This document shows, one piece after another, positions 22,509 to 34,399 of a stretch of DNA of 64,000 bases. The notes beneath the pieces were generated by a model, which was given only the letters and a program-made list of their open reading frames with translations, was not told the DNA's origin and did not search any database. How positions within the stretch are numbered: position 1 is the stretch's first letter; each line of letters starts with the position of its first letter. Source of the stretch: Trema orientale (Eukaryota; Streptophyta; Magnoliopsida; Rosales; Cannabaceae); NCBI GenBank assembly GCA_002914845.1, contig JXTC01000078.1:804944-868943 (forward strand). The letters run 5' to 3'. The position numbers were made by a program, and so were the translations under genes.

Positions 22509-24694
22509 GGGGAGAGGGAGGAGTGAGCTTGTGAATGCTTAATAGAGATTTGATTACAAGATTTTAGTAATAAATGATATGCTCATTTCGAATTCCTACA
22601 TTGTTAGTGAAATATTCTAAAATTTTATTTCCAAAATTCACTTGTTAAACTATTTTTCAAAGGTTTCTAAAATTCTAAATCTTTGTTAAACTCATCCTCA
22701 AAATAAGTATATACTTATTCAATTTCTTCATAAGAATATTAAATACCATATAATTTTGTAATATCTAATATTTTTTATATATATGAGTTCTAGCCATCTA
22801 TTTGATGACCGTGAGTTTTCTTTTTCTTTTCCTTTTATTTTCTAGTGTTTTGTTGAAATACTGTGATTCCAAAGTTCTCATTAGATCACCGTAATTCTAG
22901 TATTTTATTTGAACACCATGATTCCATCTATAATGCTATGCTATATGAATGACATGAATGAGGTAATATATAATTTTCTATAAAATCACAAATAACTATG
23001 CAATAGTCTTTAATTAAACTATATCCGCTTCTAAAAATCAACTTTTCAACTCATCAATTTTTTCAAAATTTATTTTTCGCTAAAATCCACAAAATCCAAT
23101 TCCTGTAATAAATAGTTAAAACAAGATATATGACATATCAACCAATGTAGCCTACCTCTCAAGCAATTCAAAAATCAATATATATTCCAAAATAGCTCAT
23201 AAGTACATTTTCACAAATCATTTCAATAAATTCCATATTCGATCAAATAAATAAATTTACACCAAAAAGTATAGTAAGTCAAGTAATCGAACCCTTACCT
23301 CTATCGAGTAATAAGGATGTGTTACCAAGGCTTATGGTAATTCCTATGTGTCATTTGGTAGTCCGATGGGTGAATTAGAATCCAAGTTTGCTTGTCTGAG
23401 GAAGTCACTTTTCTAACAGAGCCTCAATTAGAAAAATAGATATCACCATTGAATTCCTAGTATCCAAAATAGTTAGGTTAGACATCTAATTCGAATAATT
23501 TGAGTTTCGAGCTAAAACTGGTCCTGTGGCAAATGAGACTATTTACGAGTCTTGTATCTCGAAATTTATGCCACTTCAAAACATATTGATATTTTATATC
23601 AAAGTTCGTCTCTCAACCTCACTGAATCTGAATTTGAGGTCGAAACGTTTCGAGGTCTCGAGCTTTAAATGGGCCTTCCAAAAGTTTCAAAGATACCGCT
23701 TTTCCAAAAATATTAGCAAAATACAAACTTTTCTTGTTATAAATAAAAATAACAAATTTGCAGAAATATTTTGAAAACTGTCACTTTTCTAATCTCGGGC
23801 TCATTTTCAATATTATTAAACTTTCAGCCCATACTATTCCAAAGTACAAAATATCACTTTTAGAAATATTTAGAAAAATACCATTTTTTTGTTCGAAAGT
23901 TCTCCCATGTCTGATTTTCTATTCAATACAGAACTACTGTATTTATTCATGATTTAGTACACTCTTTCAGCTCATATAAGTTTCATGGCCAAGATAATTT
24001 TGTCCCAAAAATATTTATAGAAATACCATAATTACTTTACATAAACGGCCAAAATTCCAGAAACACTCACTAGCGACAAATCGAAGGCAGCCACCTACTG
24101 GGAACAATTGACAACGTCGAGTGGAGGCTGCACTTGCTGGTGGTGGGGCGAGACAACGGCTGATGGCGGCTAAATCACCAGAACACACCGCGAGAGGCCG
24201 TGACTTTCGCTCACCTCTTGCTCCTTCTACAGTGGATGATGAGTGGCGGAAGGCGGCAGTGCTGGATCGTCGGTAGCTGGCGGAGATCGCGTGCAGGCAC
24301 GTTGGGCCGTTGCAGCAGTAATGTGGCAGATGAACAATAGCCGTGGGTGGTAGTTTTGGAGCTTGGGGGGTCTCGTGTAAAGAAGAAGAGATAGAGGATT
24401 TAAAGGCAAATTTGACGTTAGTGGGACACGTGGCAGCTTGTGATTGGCTGAGCACTGTTTGAAAAATTTGACTTTACCCAGTCTTTTGAACATTCTTACA
24501 TTTACACCCTCCAAAATTGCTTTTTAGACCCCATTTTAAAATTTTCTTTACACTTTCACCTAAACGAACCTGGACTTAATAATGTCCACGTACATTTAAG
24601 ATATTTTAAATTTTAAATTCCAAAATTGAATATTTACCAAAATACCCTTAATTCAAAATTACTCTTTTATCTTATTTTAAGTCCGGTTTTTACA
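22509..24694 (-). mobile_element. Tekay-like LTR fragment B
   Basis: Collinear with the 5097-7152 LTR. Shared: GGAGGAGTGAGC near 22527, ACCTCTATCGAGTAATA near 23300 (compare CCTACCTCAC..GAATAGTGATA), CATTGAATTCCTAGTATCCA followed by TAGTTAGGTTAGACATCTAA near 23450, a GC-rich patch with purine run near 24100-24400, and an end in GGTTTTTACA at 24694. Sequence differs clearly from the first element, so this is a separate subfamily. The open frames at 24015-24514 are LTR sequence. Confidence 0.7.
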
Positions 24695-25430
24695 CCTACA
24701 CTAACTCTTTCTCGCACAAAATGATAATACATTTCTATGTGCTTGGATCGCATGGAATGACTAGATATTTGTTGTCATGTGTTGACAGAGGTTTTGTCAA
24801 TAATGAATTTAGGAGAATACGGGATGTGACTTGTGTGTGAATAGGATTGATAAAGTAAAGTGAACAAAGAGACACGAATTTTATAGTAGTTCAGCCCTAA
24901 AAAAGATGAGCCTACGTCCACTGTCCTCTACTATTTTCTGGAGAATTACAAGAATTTCTCTAAATCTCAATGTGAGAGCCGAAAGAATTACAGAATGTAG
25001 TGAAGTGTTTATGAGATAATTGTGTCGTGTATTACAATGAGACTGAACCCCCTTTATATAGGTGAGGGTGGCTCAATGTATCCTAATTACATAAATGGGT
25101 AAGTACATAATCAGAAAATATAATTTTGAGTAATAATACAATCGGGTAATAACTTGAATGGAATGACTAGTCGATCTCCATTCAGAAACTTGTTTCCCTT
25201 TATTTGTAAATTACCCATTTGATGAAGCTTGAATTGGTTTCCTTTTCATGATGGTCGCACCTGTCTCATTCGGAGGGGGTCGCACTTCAATCAAAAGAAA
25301 AGAGAACACATGCGACCTGGCGCAACCCGATTGTTGACCTTCTTTTACTGGCGTTGACTGATGCGGATTTGTGATCGCATAACATCATGTAAAGGGAGAT
25401 TTTGTTGTCACAAAAAAGTTGAGGTCGTTG
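24695..25430 (-). pseudogene. Copia RNase H fragment split by a solo LTR
   Basis: If the solo LTR at 24780-25384 and one copy of its 5-base target duplication are set aside, the minus strand shows Copia RNase H motifs on both sides: LFCDNKISLYMTTNI on the right part (25390-25430) and SFHAI..HRNVLSFCARK on the left part (24700-24775). These correspond to the CDNK and FHxRxKHIExDYHFxR motifs of the family. Only this short piece of the gene remains. Confidence 0.72.
24780..25384 (+). mobile_element. Solo LTR, 605 bp, TSD TCATG
   Basis: Starts TGTTGACAGAGG and ends GATCGCATAACA, and is flanked by exact 5-base duplications TCATG (24775-24779 and 25385-25389). A second copy lies at 51569-52169. 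It contains the words GATGAGCCTACGTCCACTG and CCCCCTTTATATAGGTGAGG, the latter with a plausible TATA box. No internal domain remains, so it is either a solo LTR from unequal recombination or a very small non-autonomous element. Confidence 0.93.
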
Positions 25431-25802
25431 ATCTAATTTGATCCCTACAACAATATAATCACCTAAAAGTAAGTCGAAAGCTACGGGCCACGTCGGTTTT
25501 CCTATCCACTTCAGTTTTTCGACCTCGGCTTAAAACGAACGTAGTTGTTTGGCTATTTCTTAGTTATTTACCGCGTAATTTTTAAGGACATATGATGTGA
25601 AAATATAGACATATTTGCTGGAATTCTCTTTCTATGTGCTTCTATATCTCATATATTAACTTAATTCGCTCACATTAGGAGGAAAATTAAAACAGGAAAA
25701 GAATAAGAAAAGCATAACAAAGTAACAACATAATTAATTAAGACAAATAAGTAGAAAATTTTAGAGAGTTCTTAAGTATGAAACTAAGATGAAATATATA
25801 GA
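25431..25802. other. Unassigned sequence before MIR169 no. 2
   Basis: It begins with a possible continuation of Copia sequence (25430-25560), then AT-rich sequence. Nothing else supported. Confidence 0.4.
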
Positions 25803-25930
25803 AAGGAGAGCAAGAAGGAACCAAGGATGACTTCCCGGCTATCATGCATAGCAAAGTCTAATAAATAGCCAAAAATCCTCTTGTATTGGTTGCCGGCAAG
25901 TCATCCTTGGCTCATTTCCGCTCTACCCTC
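25803..25930 (-). ncRNA. MIR169: MIR169 precursor (miR169d-g-type)
   Basis: The reverse complement of 25894-25914 starts TGAGCCAAGGATGACTTGCC and matches the whole 21-nt Arabidopsis miR169d/e/f/g as I recall it. The other arm (25818-25838) reads on the plus strand GGAACCAAGGATGACTTCCC, i.e. GGGAAGTCATCCTTGGTTCC on the minus strand as star. The lower stem continues (GGAGAGCAAGAAGG with CATTTCCGCTCTACC). The loop is about 55 bases. Known role: silencing of NF-YA mRNAs. The canonical mature is on the 5' arm only if the minus strand is transcribed. The plus strand arm is itself miR169-like, so antisense processing is possible. No clear TATA box was identified upstream on the minus strand. Confidence 0.93.
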
Positions 25931-25944
25931 TCTTGTTAGCTCAC

Positions 25945-28050
25945 TACAACAAATCCTGCCGCCGTCGTTTGATTTTTTACATGTATGTATATATTTTTTA
26001 AAGTAGGACACAACTCAATTGGCTCTCACGAAAGATATATAGTGAAGTTGATCATGATCTCCTCCCTTATGTACAATATACATATATGTAATTATGTCAT
26101 TCAACTTCACGTCATGTGAAAGAGGTTTTATTCTTTTTCATTAATGACCGGCGAAAAGGAATCTGAAGAACGTAAATATTATTAGTCTTTAGCAACATGA
26201 TTTCGCCACTAATTAATATTATATAAGAAAGAGCAATATATCTATGCGTGGTTCATGAACCCAAATAAAACCTAATTTTCCATATGTTACATTTTAAATT
26301 TTAATAATGTTATTTTGTAAAAATTTCCAGCAATTTTTTTTTACATTGACAAGAAGTGTGAGTTACGTTGTGGATGAATTACATTCTTCAAATTTTATGT
26401 ATCTAACTTATGAATTCAATCCACATCATATATATTAACAATTTATATATATAAAAAAAGATTAAGTATGTAGTTTCAAATTTTATGTATTTCTAACATT
26501 TTATTATATGAACTGAAGAGGAATTGAGTTACCTTTAATAATTACCAAAACTAAGGATCAATAATCAGTTATAATAGAATTTGAATTTTGAACAAATTTT
26601 AAATAACCAAAACATTTTCTATGACTTGTTTTATATGAATTATGGAAATTAGTTTTGTTCTCCTTTAAAAACAGTTGATCATGAGTAATAGGAATTATGC
26701 CTCCTCCTTTTAATTACTTTCTCATTAAATTGTATAAGTAGCCTAGAGTTGTAATATTGTTAATGTTCCACGTATTACATATATGGTCATGTGAAACTCA
26801 AGGGGTAAGAAAAAAAACTTCTGTAGCCGTTTAATATTTCATGTTAATTTTAATGATATCATTGAGAGAATAGAATCCATAGAGAGGATATCGAAAAATT
26901 AGAGTGGAATGCATTAATTGCGATATATAATATGATATGTCAACGGGAATTAGGATCTTTTTACAGGGCAGAATAAAAGAAATACACTGTTTAAGTCAAA
27001 ATTAGCGTCTAAACAGTTTGTACACTTTCTCGGCGATGTTATATATATGAACAATATTCTTCACTTGACTGCTATAATACTAAAAAGCAGTTCAAAAGCA
27101 AAATTCTTTAAAATTTATATTTGTCTGTGTATTTATTATATGTGCCAATACTTATCACTAGAACCTACTTGCACAATATCATACGGCTTGTACTTCAATT
27201 AGTTTATGTTTGGCAGAAGAAATAGGAAAATAAAAATGGTCGAGAGAGAGAGCAAGAGAGGGGCCACTAAATCTGGTTGAAACATATATAAAAAGAAGAG
27301 GACTACTTTAATTATTCCTTTTATTGTGGTTGGTGAGAGAGGGGGAAAGAATCACTTTTTGTGTTTTCCTTTATAATACTTTTTCTAATATGCATTTAAT
27401 TAATTTTCGGTTGGATGTTTGTACAGTTGATAAATAAGTATTTTGAGTAGATATATTCCAAGATTTGATGTATTTAATTTTTCCTTTTTTATCAGAAACA
27501 AATATAAATATGCCTTCTATTTATTGAAAAAAAAATCTAAAAAATCTAGAGGAGGCTTAATTTAATTAGTGCCATCTGAAAAAAAAAATACCTTGAAATA
27601 TAGCCTTTCTATATATTTAACCATGTCTTTTGGTATGTGCAAAATTATACTTCCATAATTCAAGTATTTACAAATTTGTACATTCTGCATAAAAATTAAC
27701 CAACAAATTTTTCACTAAATACGGAATCTAAATTAAGAATATCTTATTTTTACCGACTAATAGAAAAAATTTATTGAAAATAACTCAAAACATTTAGTAT
27801 AAATAATTCAATTTGTACACAGAAATTACAAATTTGTAGAGATTTGAAATATAGAGGTATAATCTTGCAAAAGCTAAAAGTCATGGTTAAAATTATGAAA
27901 TAGTCATATTTCAGAGTATTTGTTTTTACAAATAACCCATTTAATTAAGGAAAAAATACAATAAAAATACGGAAAAACATACTAGTGGACAAAAGCTGTA
28001 ATATCTTTACTAAAAATAGACAACCAAGGTTAATCATATATATGGAGATA
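25945..28050. other. Unassigned AT-rich intergenic sequence
   Basis: No gene or repeat boundary recognised. A GA-rich patch lies at 27240-27260. Open frames are short and featureless. Confidence 0.45.
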
Positions 28051-28059
28051 TTTCAATGG

Positions 28060-28490
28060 GCATTTTTGTTTGAGCTTTTTATGAAAACTTAAGCCTGAAG
28101 TCCAAAAAATTGAAAAATCCTTTGATGATGAGCTGAATCTAGGATCTATAAAGAGAAAGTATCATTTTTTAAAATCAATTAAGAAACATACCACTTTTCA
28201 GAAAACTATATATAAACACCATTTTTTTTAACAAAATTGATATTTTTCCAAAATACTCTAGAAAAATAGTAGCGTTACCTAAAATAACTAATCGAGTTAT
28301 TTGAGGTAACTATTCTGATTACTCAAGTAACTTGACCTATTAATTACCTTAAATATCTCATTAATTGGTGAAAAGTAACATTTTTCTAAATATTTTCAAA
28401 AGTGGAATTTCTTTAACTAATTTTGGACTTTTCAAAAAAATTTAAAATCTATGGTTTTTAAATGTTTTTGAAACTTTGTCGTATATAAAA
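28060..28490. repeat. Copy of the ACTAGTTACCT/GTATCTCA repeat family
   Basis: It contains the family signature: AAAAATACCACTTTT-like words at both sides around a core of alternating GAGGTAACT and AGTTACCT words (28270-28360), and the end ACTTTGTCGTATATAA. Related copies lie at 41925-42670, 42960-43755 and 53690-54610. The palindromic layout suggests a foldback-type non-autonomous DNA element. Confidence 0.6.
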
Positions 28491-28983
28491 TAAAATTCCC
28501 TCCTTTTGTTTTTGCTTCAGTTATGGATAAGTTTGACCAAGTTAAAAATAATATGTAATATTAAGTTAATCTCACTTATTCGAATTCCATTCTGATTTCA
28601 TTGCCACCTAACTTCACTCTTGCAATTAAAATAAAATTATTTGCAACAATTCAGACCGTTGTTTTGTAATAAAGAGATTAGGGAAATTAGAGTACCTGTC
28701 CTTTTTTTATACGTTGTTTTAATAAATATTAGTTTTTCTCCTATTCTACCTAAATGGCCAAGTATATGTACTTTTACACGTTGTATATCTATTTATATAC
28801 TAGCTTTAGAATTTGTATTGAGTATATTAGTTTTTATACTTGATACATCATATTTTATACATGGTATACACACTAATATATATTTTATTACGATATTTGG
28901 AAAACAGATATTTATTTAATATGAGCTGAATTCGGTCATTCTGTTATAAGACACTAAAGATTATATGTTCTTTCATACCTTAA
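28491..28983. other. Unassigned sequence
   Basis: The frame at 28641-28919 is hydrophobic but shows no recognisable domain, and the sequence has no promoter context. Not annotated as a gene. Confidence 0.4.
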
Positions 28984-29814
28984 TGTCACGCCCAGAATGG
29001 TGATAGATGGGACAAACTGCGCGACGGCATTATTATCTGGGCAGGAAGACTCCAAAGGCGCGTGCGGAAGATCTAAGAGTTATTCATATAGGGCTAAGCC
29101 ACCCCTGCACAAACTGGTCAGAAGCTGGAGCTGTTCTTCTAATGAGCCCAAGGCAGAGTGAAACTAGTCGATATTGCCTATATGCGTATTGTCAGTGACC
29201 AAGCTGTCCTGAGGTATTGGGTGCCGCATGGGGTGTGTTCATGTAGGAGGCATGATGCCCATGACAAGTGGTATCAGAGCCAAACGATAGATGTGCGCGA
29301 GGCACATTATCGTATTCCATGGGAAGAAATCACCACAAGGCAACCAAACTTCTACTAAAGCCTTAACGAAATGTAATGTGGTTGGGAGACTGTATTTACA
29401 CCAAGAGCCAGTATTGGTGCACTGAGGCACGAGGGCGTGTGCACCGAGTGAAAAGGTAGGCAGGGTAGAGCATTTCAGTGGTAAATTTTTTCATGCACGA
29501 GGGCGTGCATATTTTTCGATGAGGGAGGGTATGTCATGTGTTGAACAGTGATAGGTGGGATATACTGCATGAGGGCATTATTGACTAGGCAAAAAGACTC
29601 TAAAGGTGTGTGCGGGAGATCTAAGAGATATTTATATGAGGGTAGGCCACCCTTGTATAAACTGGTCGGGAGCTGGAGCCATTCCCCTGATGAGACCAGG
29701 ATAGGGCAAAACCAGTTAATGTTGCCTTCATACAAATTGTGTGTAAGTAGGCTGGTCGGGAGTACCGAACGCCGCATGGGGCATGTTCACGTAGGAGGCA
29801 TGATGCCTGTGATA
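28984..29814 (+). mobile_element. TRIM-type miniature LTR retrotransposon
   Basis: Two direct LTRs of about 283 bases, 28984-29266 (TGTCACG...ATGACA) and 29532-29814 (TGTCATG...GTGATA), bracket only 265 bases. A tRNA-iMet primer site TGGTATCAGAGCC lies at 29269-29281, and a purine tract GATGAGGGAGGG precedes the 3' LTR. TTAA flanks both sides (28980-28983, 29815-29818), consistent with a target duplication. There is no coding capacity, so it would need enzymes from another element. It lacks the 5S rRNA-like segment that defines Cassandra. The last LTR dinucleotide is TA in the 3' copy, and LTR divergence is appreciable, so it is old. Confidence 0.9.
29269..29281 (+). other. Primer binding site of the TRIM
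   Basis: TGGTATCAGAGCC, complementary to the 3' end of initiator tRNA-Met, two bases inside the 5' LTR. Confidence 0.92.
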
Positions 29815-29818
29815 TTAA

Positions 29819-30237
29819 TATACTCATAATAATCAAAATGTCCAAAAAGATTAAGTAAAACTGAATCACCAAAATTTAGATTTTTTTTTCTTTTTTAGCT
29901 ACAATTTCATTCAATAATTGCTGAGAAAGAAGTCAAAAGTATCAAACATTACAAAGAGATTCTTCAGGAGATTTGATAATAGAAGCATGGAAACTATTTA
30001 AAAGCTTTCCTACCAACTTTAAGCTAAATATTATAATGAAAACATTTATGATCTTTGCCTTGAGTTTACGAAGGATAGTCTCCTGGCTTATTTAGAACTA
30101 TTGACCACAAGTTTCATCCCTCTTTGTGCTTTTGTTAGAGAATGCCATCAACATCTTCAACTACAAATGAACAAAGTAAGCAAAGCATCTTTACACTCCA
30201 TTCCACACCTTCCATGTATTTAAGGATAGCAGAAACT
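29819..30237. other. Unassigned sequence, possible retroelement debris
   Basis: The minus strand gives fragments such as LLNSFHASIIKSPEESLCNV with stops, which I do not recognise as a family. It abuts a Copia LTR start at 30238. Function unknown. Confidence 0.3.
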
Positions 30238-30415
30238 GTTGGAAATATACCATAGAAAGTAGTTTCTTGGTTAGACATTTTGTATAGTATTTTATTAGAA
30301 TTAAGTGTTATCTATTTAGAGTTAATGAATTCTATATTATATCCTTAGTATATATATTTAATGTTTTGATTATATATTATAGAAATGTCTAAAAATTTAC
30401 ATGACTATGATTGTC
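30238..30415 (+). mobile_element. Copia LTR start fragment (copy C)
   Basis: Reads TGTTGGAAATATACCATAG, then GTAGTTTCTTGGTTAGACAT, TATCTATTTAGAGTTAATG and AGAAATGTCTAAAA. It is collinear with the start of the LTR at 36685 (minus strand) and with 20246-20366. Beyond about 30415 similarity is lost. Confidence 0.7.
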
Positions 30416-31189
30416 AACATATTATATCTGAATGGGTGGAGTCTAACTAGAGGGAGAAAAGTACAAAAAATTAATTTATCTTCTCTTCTCTGTCTTCTTA
30501 CTCCATCATTAGAGAGTCTAATAATTAAGTGCTTTCCTCCTGCCTGATAAGGAGACTTTTCCATTTCCAATATATGTTCTTCTCCTTCTATTTTCTCGTC
30601 CCTATTTTTATTTTCAAATAATCATTCTATTTATGAAAATATATATATATATATACTTAGATCTAGATATATATATATATATATTATATTTTTAGTCAAC
30701 CTAAATCTAAATCTATGAGGATTTTGGTTTTAATTAGTATTTTTTGTTTAATTGGTATATTTATCATCTAGATTTGTATTACTTATGATTCAGTATAGAG
30801 AGTTGTTACTGTCACAGGTCAAATTTTATAAAAATTCATCTGGTGAATCAACCATAAGTGCCAATTAAGATAGTGAGGGATTGAAACAAACTGTAGAAGA
30901 GCTTTAATACATCATTTATAGAGCTCTCTCTAAGATTATTGACAAGAATCACCTTTGCTCTGAGATCTTTGAATATTTGTTTGGTTTCAAGTTTATGAAT
31001 CGATTTATTAATTCTTATGTAAGAGATTTTTATGTAATCTGATTTATTAGTGTAACCTTTATTTGAGTTCAAGGCAATTGTTTCCTCAAAAAATATATAT
31101 GGAAAATTTTAAAAACATTACTAATGGGATGAGGCCGCAAAGATGGAAGGTGCATTGGGCTGCCCAACAAACTAACTATTCTTTGGTTA
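30416..31189. other. AT-rich sequence with TA microsatellite
   Basis: A (TA)n tract at about 30640-30690 with an AGATCTAGAT interruption. No gene recognised. Confidence 0.4.
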
Positions 31190-31198
31190 TCATTTTTA

Positions 31199-31481
31199 GG
31201 GAAATTGAAATAAATAGTAGTAATTTTGACTAAAATAATTTTTTTAAGAGTGATTTGAAAAATGACTTTTTTAGTAGTAATTTAGTGTTTTGTGACCCTA
31301 TGTGACGGAGGGTCCCACAATCTGTGACTATTGATTAATTTTAAAAAAGTCATAACTTTATAGTCATAAATTGTGTGACTCCTCGTTATACAATTTGTGA
31401 TACTACTAGAAATGTCAAATTAGAAAAGACTACTAAAAAAGTCATTTCGTTCCAAACCAATACTGCACAGGTCAATTTCCC
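31199..31481. mobile_element. Mutator-like MITE, 283 bp, 9-bp TSD
   Basis: Ends GGGAAATTGA and TCAATTTCCC are exact inverted repeats. Inner inverted repeats AAATGACTTTTTTAGTAGT (near 31260 and 31430) form a second stem. It is flanked by the exact 9-base duplication TCATTTTTA (31190-31198 and 31482-31490), the size made by Mutator-like transposases. No coding capacity. Confidence 0.85.
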
Positions 31482-31490
31482 TCATTTTTA

Positions 31491-33002
31491 TTGTTGTTAT
31501 CATTTTTAGTGTTGCTAATAATAGAGTTTCTTAGCCAAATGGTCGAATTTTGGATCATAATTCGCAGAATGATCGTTTTTCAAATACTATTAAAAAATGG
31601 TTAAATTATGAAAACTATTTGAAAAATGGTCGTTTTCATATTTAGTATATCAAAATATATTCATTTATTTTTTGAAATTTGATTTTTTTTTTACAAAATT
31701 GTTTATTTTTTTAAATTTCATTTACTTTTTCAAAAATTGATTTACTTTATAACAAATTGACTTACTTTATTTAGTATATGAAAATATATTGATTTATTTT
31801 TTTCAATTTGATTTATTTTTTAAAGAATTGATTTACTATTTTAAAAATTGATTTACTTTATAAAAAAATAGATAAACTAAAAAAAGGGTGTTTATCAAAA
31901 TAAAATTATAAAGTGGTCATTTAATAAATAAGTGTAAAAAAAAGGCCATTTTTTAAATTGATCTTAAAAAAATATCATTTCTTATAAATACTCTGAATAA
32001 TATATTCATTATCTGTCAGTACCTTAATAAAAATTAAGTACCCTCAAACAAGTGCCAACAAAATTGAAATGAGACAAACTGCCAATGATATTAATTATTT
32101 TGAAATAGAGATAGGGAAGATTGCCATATTATCGCCCGTTATTTTCAACTTATATACGGAAGTTGACAAATTTGCGTGAATCTCATTCCTATGGAGGCAC
32201 GGCACCACTTTTGTGCAGCGCACATATCTTTGAACAAAGATACATGTCTAAACAAGGAAAGGCACATGTTCGTGTAAGTCTAAAATTTATATTGGAATAA
32301 ATTCCATCGGACATATAGAATACTGAAAAAGTTCTGATTTTTGCTACAATAGTTTGTTTAGATAACATTAGCCTTTATACGATTTATTACTGAACCTTAG
32401 GCTTTATACGATTTATTAACTTTAGGCTTTATACGATTTATTAATCTACTTTATTTGGATGTCTTAGGCGGATTGTTACTTGTCAATGGCCACAACTTTC
32501 TATTCCCATTTCCACATTCAAAGTCAAAACCACAACCAGCGAGCCACATGCATCTAGAATCAATCTTAATATATCTCCAGTAGTGCATATGTTATTCACT
32601 CATCATGGGATTCTCAAACAACATTTTTATTGTAAGATCTCGCAATTCTATGTATTATCAGTACAAGACTACTAGTGGTCATTATCTGGTTTTTAATAAA
32701 ATGGCAAATTTTCATGTCAATTTTAATACATTGAGATGAAATTATTGCACCGCGACGTACAGTTTTACTTTATATTTTTCTGACAGTCGTGAAGAAGCGA
32801 TATTTAGTATTTCATTTAGTATAATTTTAAATTTAATTTTTTTTCCTTTTTCAATGAATGCTGACTTTTTAAAATATGCTCAAAATACTTCCGACAAAAA
32901 ATATGCTGACTTTTTTTTTTAACACTATCGAACGCTTTGATGTTTATATATATATATATATATTTTGTTTTTGCAACTTGCAAATTTATTTTCTGAGCAC
33001 TT
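31491..33002. other. AT-rich intergenic sequence with short repeats
   Basis: 31500-31960 carries ATTTTTCAAAT/GGTCGTTTT words in both orientations, perhaps an eroded MITE. 32368-32445 has three tandem copies of GGCTTTATACGATTTATTAA. A (TA)n tract lies at 32945-32963. No gene seen. Confidence 0.45.
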
Positions 33003-33683
33003 GGCAAAATACCCCTTTTTCAAGGAACGTTTAGAAAATACACCCTCATCGATAGTTTTTCGGTGATTACGGCCATTTTTAAGTATATTTTTTTTTCTTT
33101 TTTAAAGAAACCCCTTTTTAAAATTTTCAATCTATGAAGATAAATTTGTAATCAGTACTTATCCCATCAAGTGTCCAAATCTAGGTAGACTTGGAGAGAG
33201 GGTCGAGTTGCTAGATACCTTATCTAGTGCATGTCAAGTGACTTTATATCGCTCAATACCATCTCTAGTGCTTTTAACACCTTGTCTAGTACCCAATACT
33301 AAGATATATTCAATATTTTTTTTTTTTTTTACTTATTCATAGGTATTATTTTCTCAATTAAAATTCATCATGCACGGTCCTTCATGATAAAAAGTAGAGA
33401 GAGAAAAATATTAAATAATATGTATTTATTTTTATTATTATTTTTTTCCAACTATTCAAATTATGGTAGCCGTTAGATATTGATCCGACAGCTAGAAAAA
33501 AATACCGATTAGATTTGGAACCTATATATATGTATATATATTTTCTGTTAAGTTATTTAATACCTTGTCTAGAACTCGAGGTTATGTCTTATTCTCTCAA
33601 TTTTAAGGGTGTATCAATTCTTTAACATCTCTATTTTTAGGGGGTATTTTCTAAAACTCAGTATGAAAATGGTGTATTTTACC
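33003..33683. mobile_element. MITE family with GTCTAG-rich interior, copy 1
   Basis: The left end GGCAAAATACCCC and TTTAGAAAATACACCCTC recur inverted at the right end (GGGGGTATTTTCTAAAA, then GTGTATTTTACC at 33683). The interior has several CTAGTGC/TTGTCTAGTACC words. A second copy, interior in the opposite sense, is at 37928-38503. No transposase. Confidence 0.7.
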
Positions 33684-34399
33684 TACTTTTCCTGTATTTA
33701 GGGATTCTTAATGAAATGACTAAATTTTAGGGCATCTTCAAGTAAATGTTAGTTTTTAAATTTCTGTAGCAAATGGCTAAAAATATCAATTCCTGTATAT
33801 CTCAGTCTTTTTATATTTTATAGCAAAATATTTGAAAATTTCAGCTCTAATAAATTTCTACAAAATATAATAATACATGATGTAAACAATACAAAAATGA
33901 TATGAACAATCATTTAAAATTAGGACATTTTTTCTCTAATTAAATCAAATAAATTTGTTCACAACTAATAAGTGAAGCTGGACACTTCTCTTGAATTGTG
34001 TTAATAGTGTGTCTTAATCTACATTAGTGTAACCATGTGCAAAAAGTCTCAGTGTGTAAACATTAAACATGGATCATGTGAAATATATTCTTATAATAAA
34101 TGTCATTGACTAGAACATATTTTCATAAACTTGATAATTAACGCATGTATTTCTTAATCTTGAAATAAGTGATGAACTTGTGTTTATAACTTATATTATT
34201 TGAGATGTTAAAATATATTGATCAAGAAATTAACGATCTAAACCCTGACTTTTTTGTAATGTATTATTATGACCGTTAGGAACATATGCTTATAGATATG
34301 AAATCTACAACTCTATTATATAGAGAAGTAAATATTGCCATAAGGCACTATAAGAGCTTGGAAAATTTAAACCTTAGCTAAGTATAATTAATTAATAGA
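33684..34399. other. Unassigned AT-rich sequence
   Basis: No gene, RNA or clear repeat recognised. Confidence 0.45.

Noticed and set aside
28641-28919. Hydrophobic 92-codon frame, possible small membrane protein
   Set aside because: AT-rich sequence produces Ile/Phe/Tyr-rich frames by chance. No promoter, intron signals or family match visible.
28984-29266. Cassandra-type LTR with 5S rRNA promoter
   Set aside because: No 5S-like AAGCGTGCTTGGGC segment or C-box was found in either LTR.
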